From Pseudomonadota bacterium (GTDB lineage: Bacteria > Pseudomonadota > Alphaproteobacteria > Rhizobiales > MH13), in NCBI GenBank assembly GCA_039024915.1, contig JBCCPK010000003.1, forward strand, positions 124,001 through 188,000: 64,000 nt of DNA, in the 5' to 3' direction. The position numbers and the translations under genes are program-made. Numbering within the stretch: the stretch's first letter is position 1; every line of letters begins with the position of its first letter. This document shows, one piece after another, positions 18,623 through 28,154 of the stretch. The notes beneath the pieces were generated by a model that was not told where the DNA came from, searched no databases, and saw nothing but the letters and a program-made list of their open reading frames with translations.

Positions 18623-20233
18623 TCAAGCCGTTCTGGCCTGTCCAACGTCATCAACGATGATCGTCGCGCCCGGGGCTCCAACTATTCTAGAAAGCGCATT
18701 GAGACGCTTGATCAAGCGCTCCCCTCGCAAGGCTTGGAGCTTGGGCGGCAGGACCAATGTCACCTCGCCGCCAGCCAGTGGAGCGATACGCGTTGCCGGT
18801 AATACGCCCGCCATGCTCGCCGTCAGAGCATAAGCGACGCGCAGCAAGGCGCCCAAAAGGCGGGCACGCTCCCGCAGACGTTTCGGGGTTATGGCTTTAA
18901 ACTGCTCGTCCATCTGGCCTTCGGATAGCCCTTCATAACGATAATAATTGGCCATAGCCAGAAAGAGCCTGCCTGCATGATCGATCCCGCTGAAGGCACC
19001 GTGGGCAATGATGTTGTGGCTCTGTGTTCCACGATAGTCAGTGTGGGCTCGCCAGCCTATGTCAGCCAGTAAACACGCAGCCGTCCTTAAGCGCGCCTCA
19101 CCTTCGTCTTCATCGAAACCCAAGCTGGAAAATGCTCGGCCCGTCCACTCGGCAAGCTCGTGTGCGTGCGCCGGCGACCGTGACCGCAAGATCGCAAGCT
19201 CGTTCGCGGCATCAAGCAATGGGTCGCGATTGCGCTCGTGCGGAGCAAGGTCCCGATAAAGGAGACCTTCGCGAACACCCAAAGCGGATAAAGTAACTTG
19301 CTTAGGTGTGCTCACAGCAAAAAGAGCAAGCAGGATGGCCGCACCATAGGGAAGCAAGGCCTTCCGACTACGCGAAACGGAGTCCATGGCGGCGTCGTCC
19401 GCGTAATTTTCGCGGACAACATCCTCGCAAAATGCGCTATAGGTCTGCGCGTCCACTGAATAACCGTGCATGACTGAGAGAGGGTATCCGGACACTGCCA
19501 TGTGGAGCTTGGCGAGGTTCCGCCAGGTTCCGCCGACCAGGTAGAGGGTTTGACCCTCTATGCCCGGTGCCACCTCGTCCTCTGTCAGCATCTTCTTTGC
19601 GATCTTCATCGCCTGCTTGGGATCGCCGTCGGATTCCTCAAGCATTCTGATAACGCCCAGCTTATGCGATACGCCCGCGCCGATACCGCCAGGGTCAATG
19701 CGCACCAGTTCCAGGCTTCCGCCACCAAGGTCACCAACGTACCCATCGGGCTGATGGAAACCGGCCTGGACACCGAGCGCTGCCGCTCGGGCTTCCTGCA
19801 TACCTGACAAGATCGTCAACTCGACATTCAGAATTGCTTGCGCACTGGCAATGAAGGCATCGCCGTTTGCGGCCTCCCGAACAGCAGCGGTAGCGATCAC
19901 CTTCAAGCGCCGCACATCCATCTGATCGCAAAGATGACGGAACCGCGCCAGCGTGGCTAACGCCAGTTCCAGCGCCTCAGCTGACATCTCTCCGGTCTTG
20001 GCAAGGCCCTTTCCCAAGCCACACAACACCTTCTCATTGTACAGCGGGGTCAGTGCACGAGACAGTCGTTCATAAGCAACCAGGCGAACCGAATTCGAGC
20101 CGATGTCGATCACTGCGACTGGCCCAAACCCATGCAGCCTGCCCTGCCCTGCCTCGGCGAGCGGTTGCAAAAAACCGTCAGCTTTCGCGTCGGGTGAACG
20201 ATCTGGGCTTGTGCGTTTGAAGGGATTTTCCAC
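18623..20233 (-). CDS. ppx: Exopolyphosphatase, Ppx/GppA family
   Basis: Releases phosphate from polyphosphate ends and may also act on pppGpp. The 536 residues show the actin-like ASKHA fold: phosphate-1 loop [15 protein letters not shown] near residue 41, catalytic Glu region ([15 protein letters not shown]) and phosphate-2 loop [12 protein letters not shown]-terminal HD-like domain is present ([18 protein letters not shown]). The start codon at 20233 lies 56 bases inside ppk, an unusually long overlap. A later start would shorten it, but no better one is evident and residues 1-35 are not conserved. Together with ppk the locus handles both synthesis and breakdown of polyphosphate. Confidence 0.94.
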   Translation of the reverse strand: MENPFKRTSPDRSPDAKADGFLQPLAEAGQGRLHGFGPVAVIDIGSNSVRLVAYERLSRALTPLYNEKVLCGLGKGLAKTGEMSAEALELALATLARFRHLCDQMDVRRLKVIATAAVREAANGDAFIASAQAILNVELTILSGMQEARAAALGVQAGFHQPDGYVGDLGGGSLELVRIDPGGIGAGVSHKLGVIRMLEESDGDPKQAMKIAKKMLTEDEVAPGIEGQTLYLVGGTWRNLAKLHMAVSGYPLSVMHGYSVDAQTYSAFCEDVVRENYADDAAMDSVSRSRKALLPYGAAILLALFAVSTPKQVTLSALGVREGLLYRDLAPHERNRDPLLDAANELAILRSRSPAHAHELAEWTGRAFSSLGFDEDEGEARLRTAACLLADIGWRAHTDYRGTQSHNIIAHGAFSGIDHAGRLFLAMANYYRYEGLSEGQMDEQFKAITPKRLRERARLLGALLRVAYALTASMAGVLPATRIAPLAGGEVTLVLPPKLQALRGERLIKRLNALSRIVGAPGATIIVDDVGQARTA

Positions 20234-22508
20234 GGCCGGACAGACTAGGATTGGTCATGAAATAACGATGGGCATTAAACGGTTCTTCGCCGCGGGCGGG
20301 CACGATCCGCTTGTGCCGGCCATCCGCCAGCAACTCCCAGCTTTGCTGGTTGTCTTTAAGACTTGCAACCATGATTTGGTCGAGTATCTGCGTGTGGACG
20401 GTTTCATTGTGGATGGGTACCATCGCTTCGACCCGCCGATCGAGGTTGCGTGGCATCAGGTCGGCAGAGCCGATGTAAATGATTGCTTCTGGCGAGGGCA
20501 GACCCGAACCGTTGCCGAAACAGGCGATGCGTGAATGCTCAAGAAACCGGCCAACGATCGACTTCACTTCAATGTTGTCCGACAGTCCAGGTACACCAGG
20601 TCGCAAGCAGCAGATGCCGCGGATGATGAGGCTGACGCTAACCCCCGCTTGGCTGGCTTCGTAAAGCGCATCAATCAATTGCGCGTCGACCAGTGAGTTC
20701 ATTTTCAGCCAGATTGAAGCGGGCCGGCCGGCGCGCGCATGATCAATCTCTGAGCGGATATGCTCAAGCAGGCGCGACCGCATCTTGGTCGGTGAGACGA
20801 CCATCCGTTCGAGTTCGGCAGGCTCGGCGTAGCCCGTGATGAAATTGAAAATTCGCGCAACATCCCGTGCGATTTGCTGGTCAGCCGTGAAGAACGACAA
20901 GTCGGTGTAGATGCGAGCGGTGATGGGGTGATAGTTGCCAGTACCAATGTGGCAAAGGCTAAGGAGCTGCCCCGCCTCTTGCCTTACGACCAATGACAGT
21001 TTGGCGTGGGTTTTGAGTTCAAGGAAACCAAAAACGACTTGGACCCCAGCCCGCTCGAGGTCACGAGCCCAACGAATGTTGGCCTCCTCATCGAAGCGCG
21101 CCTTCAGCTCAACGAGCGCGGTGACGGATTTGCCCGCTTCAGCGGCCTCTATCAACGCTTTGACGATCGGCGAATTGTTCGACGTTCTATAAAGGGTCTG
21201 CTTGATCGCAACGACTTGCGGGTCGGCTGCAGCCTGCCTGAGGAACTGAACGACCGCATCGAAGCTCTCATAGGGGTGGTGAACAACCAGGTCCTTCTGC
21301 CGGATGGCCGCAAAACAGTCGCCGCCATGTTCGCGGATCCGTTCAGGAAAGCGGGGCGAATGCGGCGTGAACTTAAGGTCATCGCGATCGATATCGACCA
21401 GTTCGGACAGTTCGTTCAGTGCCAACGCGCCTTCGACAGGGAATACTGCCGAACGGTCCACTTCCAGCTCGTCAGCGACAAGGTTCATGAGCGAAGATGG
21501 CGTCTGTGCATCGATTTCGAGGCGGATCACGGACCCTCGCCGACGCCTTTTCAGCGCACTTTCGAAGAGGCGCACCAGGTCCTCAGCCTCCTCTTCGATC
21601 TCAAGATCGCTATCTCTGATAACGCGGAACGTGCCGGTTCCTGTAACCGTGTAGCCTGGGAAAAGGCGGTGGATAAACATCTGCACCACCTGCTCAAGCA
21701 TGATGGTCCGGTGAACCTTACTTCCCTCGTCAAAGCGTGGCAGCGCCACGAACCGAGCGCTTTTAAGCGGCACGCGGATAAGGGCAGTCATCGATTTGTT
21801 TTTCGCCATCGCGGCGCTTGTATCTGATGCGAGAGTACGCGCGCCCTGATCTTGCTCTCGTACCAACTGCAGGGCGATAGAAAATCCCAGATTGGGAATG
21901 AATGGGAAGGGGTGCGCCGGATCGACGGCCAAAGGCGTCAGAACTGGGAACACGTGGCTGAGAAAATATCCGTCCAGCCAATCGCGCTCGCGCTCATCCA
22001 ATTCATGTCGATCGACGATTTGAATACGCTCCTCAGCCAAAAGTGAGCGAAGCCGCGTGAATTGCTCCTGTTGGAGCCTCGCAAGAGACGCGACCTCCTC
22101 GCCAATGGCTGTGAGCTGCTCAGCGGGGGTCAGGCCATCGTCAGAGCGTTTTGTGATGCCCTCGCGGACTTGGCCGACAAGTCCGGCCACACGCACCATG
22201 AAAAACTCGTCAAGGTTGTTGGCAGAGATCGAAAGAAACCGCAAACGCTCAAGAAGCGGGTGATTGGCATTGTCGGCTTCTTCAAGCACGCGCAGGTTGA
22301 AGCCTAACCACGAAAGCTCACGGTTGATAAAGCGTTCGGGCGACGCCATGAGATGATCGAACATGGGCTGGTCGTCCAAGCCGGCTTGACCGTCGGATGT
22401 GATGCTCGCGATTTGCTCTCCGACCGACATTTCCCCGTTTACTCCTCTAGCAGCGACCTCAACCGTATCGCGAACCGCTCGTCGAAACCTAGCCAGCCTG
22501 TTTGTCAC
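20178..22508 (-). CDS. ppk: Polyphosphate kinase 1
   Basis: Reversibly makes polyphosphate from the gamma-phosphate of ATP. The 776 residues cover the four PPK1 domains: N-terminal ([19 protein letters not shown]), head, and two phospholipase-D-like C-domains. The autophosphorylated histidine is in [11 protein letters not shown], and a second His region is [12 protein letters not shown]. The first 50 residues are longer than in most PPK1 proteins and not obviously conserved. Start GTG 22508 overlaps the hda stop by 4 bases (GTGA), so translation is coupled. Operon perM-hda-ppk-ppx. Confidence 0.96.
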   Translation of the reverse strand: MTNRLARFRRAVRDTVEVAARGVNGEMSVGEQIASITSDGQAGLDDQPMFDHLMASPERFINRELSWLGFNLRVLEEADNANHPLLERLRFLSISANNLDEFFMVRVAGLVGQVREGITKRSDDGLTPAEQLTAIGEEVASLARLQQEQFTRLRSLLAEERIQIVDRHELDERERDWLDGYFLSHVFPVLTPLAVDPAHPFPFIPNLGFSIALQLVREQDQGARTLASDTSAAMAKNKSMTALIRVPLKSARFVALPRFDEGSKVHRTIMLEQVVQMFIHRLFPGYTVTGTGTFRVIRDSDLEIEEEAEDLVRLFESALKRRRRGSVIRLEIDAQTPSSLMNLVADELEVDRSAVFPVEGALALNELSELVDIDRDDLKFTPHSPRFPERIREHGGDCFAAIRQKDLVVHHPYESFDAVVQFLRQAAADPQVVAIKQTLYRTSNNSPIVKALIEAAEAGKSVTALVELKARFDEEANIRWARDLERAGVQVVFGFLELKTHAKLSLVVRQEAGQLLSLCHIGTGNYHPITARIYTDLSFFTADQQIARDVARIFNFITGYAEPAELERMVVSPTKMRSRLLEHIRSEIDHARAGRPASIWLKMNSLVDAQLIDALYEASQAGVSVSLIIRGICCLRPGVPGLSDNIEVKSIVGRFLEHSRIACFGNGSGLPSPEAIIYIGSADLMPRNLDRRVEAMVPIHNETVHTQILDQIMVASLKDNQQSWELLADGRHKRIVPARGEEPFNAHRYFMTNPSLSGRGKSLQTHKPRSFTRRES

Positions 22509-23203
22509 GCATTTGACATGTCCAGTTGGACCAGCACATCGCGCGCCAACGCCTTGGTAATCGATCTACCAGCGGCCAACGATTGCGCGTCAATGAGCGA
22601 AACCAATCGGCTCAAGGTCGCATAGGACCGCTCCATTCGAACGAACAGGTAAGAAGCTATATCAGGATCGACCATCAATTGCCGATCGCTAAACAGTTTG
22701 ATCGCAATCGCGGTAAACAATCGATCATCAGGGGCATCAATCTCTGCTCTTACGCCAGCACGCAAGCGCGAGAGCGTGTCTGGTCTCTTGATGGGGGCGC
22801 TTTCAGGCTTTTCCCGAGCTGTCACCAGCACCGGTATCTGGGCGGCTCGTGCAGCCTCCAGAGCGTGGAAAACCCTGTCTTCATCAACACCGAACCATTG
22901 TTCCAGACCGTCGATAATCATGACGGCCGGTCTCTGAGAAAGATCGGGCACGCCGGACTGATCGGGATCAAGCCAGAGTGCGGATCCAAGCTCAGCCATC
23001 GCAACATGCGCGAGATGGGTCTTACCACTACCGGGCTCGCCAATAACCGTAGCGACAGACGTCGGCCACTGCAGTTCGGCGACCATGAGCCTGGCATCAG
23101 CGTTCGCCTCCCCTGCAATATAGTCCTCGGCCGCATAGGATGGCTCGGACGGTAGATCGAGGGGGAGCTGCTGAACGCTGGCCTGATCCATCGATCGGCT
23201 CAC
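22505..23203 (-). CDS. hda: DnaA-related regulatory protein HdaA
   Basis: DnaA domain III homologue of 232 residues. Hda with the loaded DNA clamp stimulates ATP hydrolysis by DnaA after initiation, preventing re-initiation. Seen: a clamp-binding motif QLPLDL at residues 12-17, Walker [10 protein letters not shown] near residue 56, Walker B-like [11 protein letters not shown], and a sensor-2 region towards the C-terminus. There is no DNA-binding domain IV, which separates it from DnaA itself. Start GTG 23203 overlaps the perM stop by 4 bases; ATG 23191 is a shorter alternative that keeps the clamp motif. The pairing with perM and ppk is typical of Hyphomicrobiales. Confidence 0.92.
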   Translation of the reverse strand: MSRSMDQASVQQLPLDLPSEPSYAAEDYIAGEANADARLMVAELQWPTSVATVIGEPGSGKTHLAHVAMAELGSALWLDPDQSGVPDLSQRPAVMIIDGLEQWFGVDEDRVFHALEAARAAQIPVLVTAREKPESAPIKRPDTLSRLRAGVRAEIDAPDDRLFTAIAIKLFSDRQLMVDPDIASYLFVRMERSYATLSRLVSLIDAQSLAAGRSITKALARDVLVQLDMSNA

Positions 23204-24372
23204 GCTTCGGTTTCCGCCGAGCTGTCGCCCGCTGCGCCGCTGAAATAGACGCTCTTTTTGTAGCGGGCGACCGCAAAGCGGGTCAGCACACCGATGGACG
23301 CCGCAGCGGGAACAGCGATCAACAGGCCGACAAAGCCGTACAGCGATCCAAAAGCGAGCATCGCAAAGAACAAAACAACCGGATGCAGGCCAACAGCATC
23401 ACCGACAATTTTCGGCTGTAGAAAGTTGCCTTCAACAAATTGTCCGAACACAAAAATTCCCGCCACGGCCACAATCCACAGTGGCTCAGTCCAGAATTGA
23501 ACAAGTGCGACGCCAACGGCACTAACAAAGCCGGTGACGGAGCCGATGTAAGGTATAAAGCTCAGAACACCGGACGCGATCCCGATCAAAAGGCCAAAGT
23601 TGAGGCCAACGGCGGAAAGCGCGATGGCATAGAAAGTGCCCAATATGAGCGCGAGGATGAACTGTCCGCGGATGAACCCCGACATGACCCCATCAATCTT
23701 CGTCATCAAGTCGCGGATCGTATCAGCGTGGTCGCGGGGCAACAGGGCATCAACCCGCGCTACAAGATTATCCCAGTCGTAGAGCATATAGATGGCGACG
23801 ATCGGGGTGATCACCAAGGTCGACATCAGCCCCACAACGGCCGCGCCTTGATCTAAAATACGGCCCGCGAGCGCTGCCATCGTGCCTGCGTTTGCTTCAA
23901 AAAAGCTGCGCACCAAGTCAAAATTGATCGTTCCAAGCCAGGTGACGATACCGTCGAAACTCCACTCGGCGGGTAGCAACGCACTACGCGCGGCAAGGTC
24001 AGCTTCAGAACTCGGCGTCAGAATCGCGTTGATCGCCTGATAGTCCTCGTCGGCGAGCCCAAAGACGGTCCTGAGTGTCTCGGGAATGTAGGGCCGGAGC
24101 GCCTGAAGCAGGCCTATAAGCTGCTCGACCAGCAACGGCACAATCAAAACCAAAGCAAGCGCAACGATGAAGATAGCAATAGCGGTGATGGTCAGCGTCG
24201 CCATCAGTCTCGAGAAACCTCGACGCTCAAACCAGTCGGCTGCCGGGTCAAGCAGATAGGCGATTGCCATTCCTGCTATGAACGGAAGTAAGACCCCCCG
24301 AAAAACGTAGATGAAGACAATTAGGATAAGCGCGGCAAGGGCCCAAAACAGAGCTTGGCGTTGAAGGGTCAT
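23200..24372 (-). CDS. AI-2E family (PerM-like) transporter
   Basis: Membrane protein of 390 residues with about eight hydrophobic segments in the AI-2E/PerM pattern: two N-terminal pairs, a long cytoplasmic stretch near residues 150-200, then a C-terminal bundle containing NFLQPKIVGDAVGLHPVVLFFAMLAFG landmarks (NFLQPKIVG, GLHPVV). Relatives export autoinducer-2 or act as Na+/H+ antiporters, so the substrate is unknown. I chose ATG 24372; a TTG at 24396 would add eight residues and lacks a ribosome site. It leads the perM-hda-ppk-ppx operon and is divergent from purM. Confidence 0.9.
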   Translation of the reverse strand: MTLQRQALFWALAALILIVFIYVFRGVLLPFIAGMAIAYLLDPAADWFERRGFSRLMATLTITAIAIFIVALALVLIVPLLVEQLIGLLQALRPYIPETLRTVFGLADEDYQAINAILTPSSEADLAARSALLPAEWSFDGIVTWLGTINFDLVRSFFEANAGTMAALAGRILDQGAAVVGLMSTLVITPIVAIYMLYDWDNLVARVDALLPRDHADTIRDLMTKIDGVMSGFIRGQFILALILGTFYAIALSAVGLNFGLLIGIASGVLSFIPYIGSVTGFVSAVGVALVQFWTEPLWIVAVAGIFVFGQFVEGNFLQPKIVGDAVGLHPVVLFFAMLAFGSLYGFVGLLIAVPAAASIGVLTRFAVARYKKSVYFSGAAGDSSAETEA

Positions 24373-24405
24373 CGGCGAAGTCAAACCTTGTAGCAAAAAC
24401 GCGCG

Positions 24406-24465
24406 GCCTGCGCGTTATGAACAATAAGATCAATCCTGTCCCGGTTCTAGACAACACGCGCAGGC
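24406..24465. repeat. Spaced inverted repeat between perM and purM
   Basis: Perfect 9-base arms GCCTGCGCG (24406-24414) and CGCGCAGGC (24457-24465) are separated by 42 bases, inside the divergent perM/purM intergenic region. It could be an operator for looping or overlapping promoters. It could also be chance in GC-rich DNA. No promoter pair could be placed confidently around it. Confidence 0.4.
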
Positions 24466-24527
24466 ATATGCGCTTGAATTGCCCGGGGGAATGCGTCACC
24501 TGACGTCCAGATTTCGAAGGAGCCGTC

Positions 24528-25586
24528 ATGCGGGCATCAAAAGCCTATCGCGAAGCAGGCGTCGACACTGAGGCAGGCGCGGCGCTTGTTGACCGCATCA
24601 AGCCGCTTGCACAATCGACTGCGCGCACCGGTTCATCGCCAGATCTTGGCGCGTTCGGTGGCCTGTTCGATTTGGCGGCTTGCGGCTACGAAGATCCTGT
24701 TTTGGTCGCTGCTAACGATGGCGTCGGCACAAAACTCAAGGTGGCGATAGAAACCGGTAGGCATGACACGGTCGGAATCGATCTGGTGGCAATGTGCGCC
24801 AACGACCTTATCGTGCAAGGCGCTGAGCCGCTGTTCTTTCTCGATTATTTCGCGTCAGCCCATCTCGATGTCGACGCGGCAGAAGCTGTTATTGCCGGGA
24901 TCGCCACGGGCTGCAGACAAGCGGCGTGCGCCCTGATTGGTGGCGAGACAGCGGAGATGCCCGGGATGTATGCCGCAGGAGACTATGATCTTGCAGGTTT
25001 CTGCGTTGGTGCCGTTGAACGAGCGCGTGTTCTGCCACGTAACGACATGCGGGCCGGTGACGCTCTCATTGGACTGCCATCTTCGGGCTTCCACTCAAAC
25101 GGCTTTTCACTCATCCGAAAAATTCTGAACGACCATGGGCTGTCTTACAGTGATGGTACGTCGTTTACGGGCGAGCTGTCCGTCGGCGATGCACTGCTTG
25201 AGCCGACGCAAATTTATGTGAAACCGATACTCGCAGCACTGCGCACAACCGATGGTATCAAAGGGTTGGCGCACGTTACCGGTGGTGGCCTTGTCGAAAA
25301 CATACCAAGGATGCTTCCAGAAGCGCTCGCGGCGGACCTCGATCTTTCCCAGGTGAAACAGCCTCCAGCAATGGATTGGCTATCAGCCTTAGCTGGCCTT
25401 GGAAATGAGGACCGGCTAGCGACCTTCAATTGCGGGCTTGGTATGGTACTCGCCGTGGCGCATAAGCAGAGCGCTTCGGTGATCGGTGCCCTCAGTGACG
25501 CTGGCGAAGCACCGGTTTTGGTTGGTGAGCTGGTGCCTCGGACGTCGGCTCCCGTCAGCTTCAACAAGCTGCCAAAAAGCTGGTGA
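24528..25586 (+). CDS. purM: Phosphoribosylformylglycinamidine cyclo-ligase (AIR synthetase)
   Basis: Makes 5-aminoimidazole ribotide from FGAM with ATP, step 5 of de novo purine synthesis. At 352 residues it has the usual length. Motifs: DGVGTKLKVA (ATP/substrate loop), GIDLVAMCANDL, GGETAEMPGMY and HVTGGGLVENIPRMLPE. The start ATG has an excellent ribosome site, AAGGAG, 7 bases upstream. The TGA stop overlaps the purN ATG (TGATG), so the two genes are co-translated. Confidence 0.97.
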   Translation: MRASKAYREAGVDTEAGAALVDRIKPLAQSTARTGSSPDLGAFGGLFDLAACGYEDPVLVAANDGVGTKLKVAIETGRHDTVGIDLVAMCANDLIVQGAEPLFFLDYFASAHLDVDAAEAVIAGIATGCRQAACALIGGETAEMPGMYAAGDYDLAGFCVGAVERARVLPRNDMRAGDALIGLPSSGFHSNGFSLIRKILNDHGLSYSDGTSFTGELSVGDALLEPTQIYVKPILAALRTTDGIKGLAHVTGGGLVENIPRMLPEALAADLDLSQVKQPPAMDWLSALAGLGNEDRLATFNCGLGMVLAVAHKQSASVIGALSDAGEAPVLVGELVPRTSAPVSFNKLPKSW

Positions 25587-26212
25587 TGCGCACAGCAATT
25601 CTCATTTCTGGTCGTGGGTCGAACATGCAAGCCCTGCTCGACGCCGCTTCCCAGCCTGCATTTCCCGCTGAGATTGTTTTGGTCGGCTCCAACCGCCCGA
25701 ACGCAGCCGGTCTGCAAATCGCAAAACACCATGGGGTCGAGACCATAGCGGTCGATCACAAAAGGTTTAGAAAAGACCGAGAAGCCTTTGAGCGTGCGCT
25801 CGATCAGGAGCTTCGAACAGCGCGCGTCGAGTTGGTCTGCCTGGCCGGCTTCATGCGCATACTCACACCTTGGTTCACGGGGCAATGGTCCGACCGACTG
25901 ATCAACATTCATCCCTCTCTGCTGCCGGCTTTCAAGGGCCTCGATACCCACCAACAGGCTCTCGATGCGGGCGTTTCCGAGCATGGCTGCACGGTCCACT
26001 TTGTGCGACCAGAGATGGATACCGGGCCCATAATTGATCAGGCCCGCGTTCCAGTTATCGTTGGTGATGATGCGGAAAGCTTGGCTGCGCGGGTGCTTGA
26101 ACAGGAGCACCGTCTTTATCCCCACGTCCTTGGTGAGCTTGCGCGTGGGCTTCCCAACGGAACAGTTCGCGTGGATGGTGAGCGGGTGATCGGCGTCACC
26201 CCCCTCACCTGA
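25586..26212 (+). CDS. purN: Phosphoribosylglycinamide formyltransferase
   Basis: Transfers a formyl group from 10-formyltetrahydrofolate to GAR, step 3 of purine synthesis. The 208 residues include the phosphate loop ISGRGSNMQAL, the catalytic Asn and His in NIHPSLLPAFKG, and the catalytic Asp in EMDTGPIIDQ. A GTG immediately upstream (25583) could serve as start and would add one Met-like codon. Second gene of purM-purN. Its end lies 13 bases from the convergent YHYH gene. Confidence 0.97.
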   Translation: MRTAILISGRGSNMQALLDAASQPAFPAEIVLVGSNRPNAAGLQIAKHHGVETIAVDHKRFRKDREAFERALDQELRTARVELVCLAGFMRILTPWFTGQWSDRLINIHPSLLPAFKGLDTHQQALDAGVSEHGCTVHFVRPEMDTGPIIDQARVPVIVGDDAESLAARVLEQEHRLYPHVLGELARGLPNGTVRVDGERVIGVTPLT

Positions 26213-26225
26213 CCGGTTCATTCAA

Positions 26226-27332
26226 TCAGCCTCGTGGTGGCGGCGGGCGACGAAACCCTGGACGGCCATCGTGGTTTGGACGGGGTGGACGACGTCCGTC
26301 GGCACGACGCTCTCCCGGTCGCTGCCGCGGCTGCACGCTGCCACGGACACTCTGTTTCATGAAGCTGTCGTCCGGTGTCCCAACAAAGCATCTTGGAACA
26401 TAGGGAAATTCGTCCGTGATAACGTAGTAATAGGTGCCTTCGGGATACTCGGCGGTCACGCCCGTTCGTCCATTGCACGCATCAAGATCCCCTGTACCGG
26501 CAAAGGTCCAGTCGGCAGTAAAGGTGCCATCATAGGCTCCACCGGGACCCGAGTCGCGTTCCCCGACCTTCAACTCCCAGCCGGAGCCCAACTCCACCAG
26601 TCCTGATGTTGGATCATCCGAGTCTGCGTATCCTAAGGGTCCATAGATCGGAAAACCGTCGGCGGCATAGCCGAGCAGCGTTGGCGCGTTACCTTGGCTC
26701 AGTCGCTCGAGCAGTGCTTCGGGAATACCGTGATAATGATAGGCCCCATTGGGCTGGACGTGGGCGTTGCTTGAATCGAGCCCCAGATCCTGAGACTGCG
26801 TCCCAAACGCCTCATAGTTCCATCCTGACGAACGATCACCGTTCCAGAACTCCGCCGTGGCCGGGTCAAAGATCACGCCGTTGGACGCGACGCCGAAAAC
26901 ATACTCATCGGTCGATGTCGTTGTGGACGTCGCGACAGGCTCCACGGGCATTTCGAAACGGTAGCTTTGGGGCTCGATACTGTGGGGATTGCCTTGGTTG
27001 GGAAACGAACCTGTCTGGTGGTCGGGTAGGCCGTCGGCGGTAATTGTCCGAACGCTTCCATTTGCCGTGATGCTGAAGCTCGCCGCAGCCGTAGCACCGC
27101 CGATCGCCAGCTCTTCAAGCAGCAGATCGAGGACACTTTGATGCTCCTCGACGAGTGCCTGGCCTGTTGCAGCAACTTCCTCATCGTGGCCAGAATGGGC
27201 GAAGGAGGTCGTAGGTATCGCCGTGCCAGCGAGAAGAACGAGGACCATTGCGGCCAGGGTCAGACGCTTCCATCCCGGAATGGCATCTCTTGATGTGTCA
27301 CTTGAAGCTTCGTGGGATTGTGGGGTGTGCAT
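26226..27332 (-). CDS. Secreted YHYH-domain protein with Arg/Pro-rich tail
   Basis: Protein of 368 residues of unknown function. The signal peptide spans about 22-45, with a likely cut at SFA/HSGH, so the mature protein would start with a His-containing HSGHDEE. The YHYH domain follows, with the namesake GAYHYHG at residues 197-202, preceded by SSNAHVQPNG and followed by LGYAADGFPIYGPLGY. Two cysteines, 286 and 315, could pair. The last 40 residues are strongly basic and rich in Arg, Pro and Gly. YHYH proteins occur in marine and environmental bacteria, often near copper or oxidase genes, but no such neighbour is here. A three-half-site palindromic array lies 50-80 bases upstream. Confidence 0.85.
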   Translation of the reverse strand: MHTPQSHEASSDTSRDAIPGWKRLTLAAMVLVLLAGTAIPTTSFAHSGHDEEVAATGQALVEEHQSVLDLLLEELAIGGATAAASFSITANGSVRTITADGLPDHQTGSFPNQGNPHSIEPQSYRFEMPVEPVATSTTTSTDEYVFGVASNGVIFDPATAEFWNGDRSSGWNYEAFGTQSQDLGLDSSNAHVQPNGAYHYHGIPEALLERLSQGNAPTLLGYAADGFPIYGPLGYADSDDPTSGLVELGSGWELKVGERDSGPGGAYDGTFTADWTFAGTGDLDACNGRTGVTAEYPEGTYYYVITDEFPYVPRCFVGTPDDSFMKQSVRGSVQPRQRPGERRADGRRPPRPNHDGRPGFRRPPPPRG

Positions 27333-27384
27333 GGTCGTCGCCTTTCGCGCTGTGGATCAGCTCAAAGCTTGCCTTCCGGCGCTT

Positions 27385-27413
27385 GTTCACGGATCCGTGA
27401 GGATGCCGTGAAG
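27385..27413 (-). promoter_or_regulatory. Possible operator: palindrome plus a third half-site
   Basis: A perfect 14-base palindrome TCACGGATCCGTGA occupies 27387-27400. A further half-site CCGTGA(A) at 27406-27411 follows, so successive half-sites start 11 bases apart, one helical turn. Read towards the YHYH gene the pattern is TTCACGG, 4 bases, TCACGGATCCGTGAA. It ends about 53 bases upstream of the YHYH start codon, where a regulator would act. The regulator is not identified. Confidence 0.5.
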
Positions 27414-27516
27414 GTGGGCCGTCGGGCGTTCGACTACCAGTTAAGCTTCGGTCATGTTCTTGCTTTGTCCATTACCTTTGCTTCATGACAATATGGACAG
27501 AAAGCGCTGATTTCTC

Positions 27517-27547
27517 ATAAAAAAGGCGGCTCCATGTGCCGCCTTCT
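27517..27547 (-). terminator. Rho-independent terminator of ndk
   Basis: On the minus strand an 8-base perfect stem AAGGCGGC / GCCGCCTT with a 7-base loop is followed by a run of T. It lies about 45 bases downstream of the ndk stop, and no ndk-strand gene follows until the YHYH gene. Confidence 0.88.
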
Positions 27548-27589
27548 TCATCATCAGATCCACGGTGCCGAGCACCTTCAAGCCTTTGA

Positions 27590-28012
27590 TTAACCGACGA
27601 TCTCCAACTCAGAGAACCAGTAAGCAATCTCTTCCTTGGCGGTATCCGGTCCGTCGGATCCATGGACGGAATTCTCGCCGATTGACAGGGCGAACTCCTT
27701 ACGGATGGTTCCATCGTCTGCCTCGGCGGGGTTTGTCGCGCCCATGACTTCGCGGTTCTTGGCGATGGCGTCTTCGCCTTCAAGAACCTGAACGATAGTC
27801 GGCGCGGAAGACATGAAGTCAACCAACTCGTCAAAGAACGGGCGCTCACGGTGGACGGCGTAAAAGCCTTCCGCGTCCTTGCGGCTCATCCACACGCGCT
27901 TGGAGGCGACAACCCGCAAGCCGGCGGCTTCGAGCTTGGCGGTAATTTGCCCGGTCAAATTACGGCGTGTGGCATCGGGCTTGATCATGGAAAAAGTGCG
28001 TTCAATGGCCAT
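27590..28012 (-). CDS. ndk: Nucleoside diphosphate kinase
   Basis: Transfers gamma-phosphate between nucleoside di- and triphosphates through a phosphohistidine. The 140 residues start [18 protein letters not shown], the usual N-terminus. The [14 protein letters not shown] region and the active-site histidine in [11 protein letters not shown] are both present. The frame is open 50 codons upstream, but ATG 28012 is chosen because it begins family conservation and has AGGA 8 bases before it. A strong terminator follows. Confidence 0.97.
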   Translation of the reverse strand: MAIERTFSMIKPDATRRNLTGQITAKLEAAGLRVVASKRVWMSRKDAEGFYAVHRERPFFDELVDFMSSAPTIVQVLEGEDAIAKNREVMGATNPAEADDGTIRKEFALSIGENSVHGSDGPDTAKEEIAYWFSELEIVG

Positions 28013-28154
28013 GATGGCGTTCCTATTCATATCGAGGGTTTTGGGATGTGCACGCGGATCGCCCGGCGCCTGAGTGGGCGCGGTATAGGCCGGGCGCGCG
28101 AACGCATCAAGCGGGCTATCAGAGGTCGCGCGTTTCCATGCGACCTTTTTTTGT

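Noticed and set aside
25214-26221. Minus-strand frame of about 335 codons opposite purM-purN
   Set aside because: Antisense shadow; both sense genes have full catalytic motifs.
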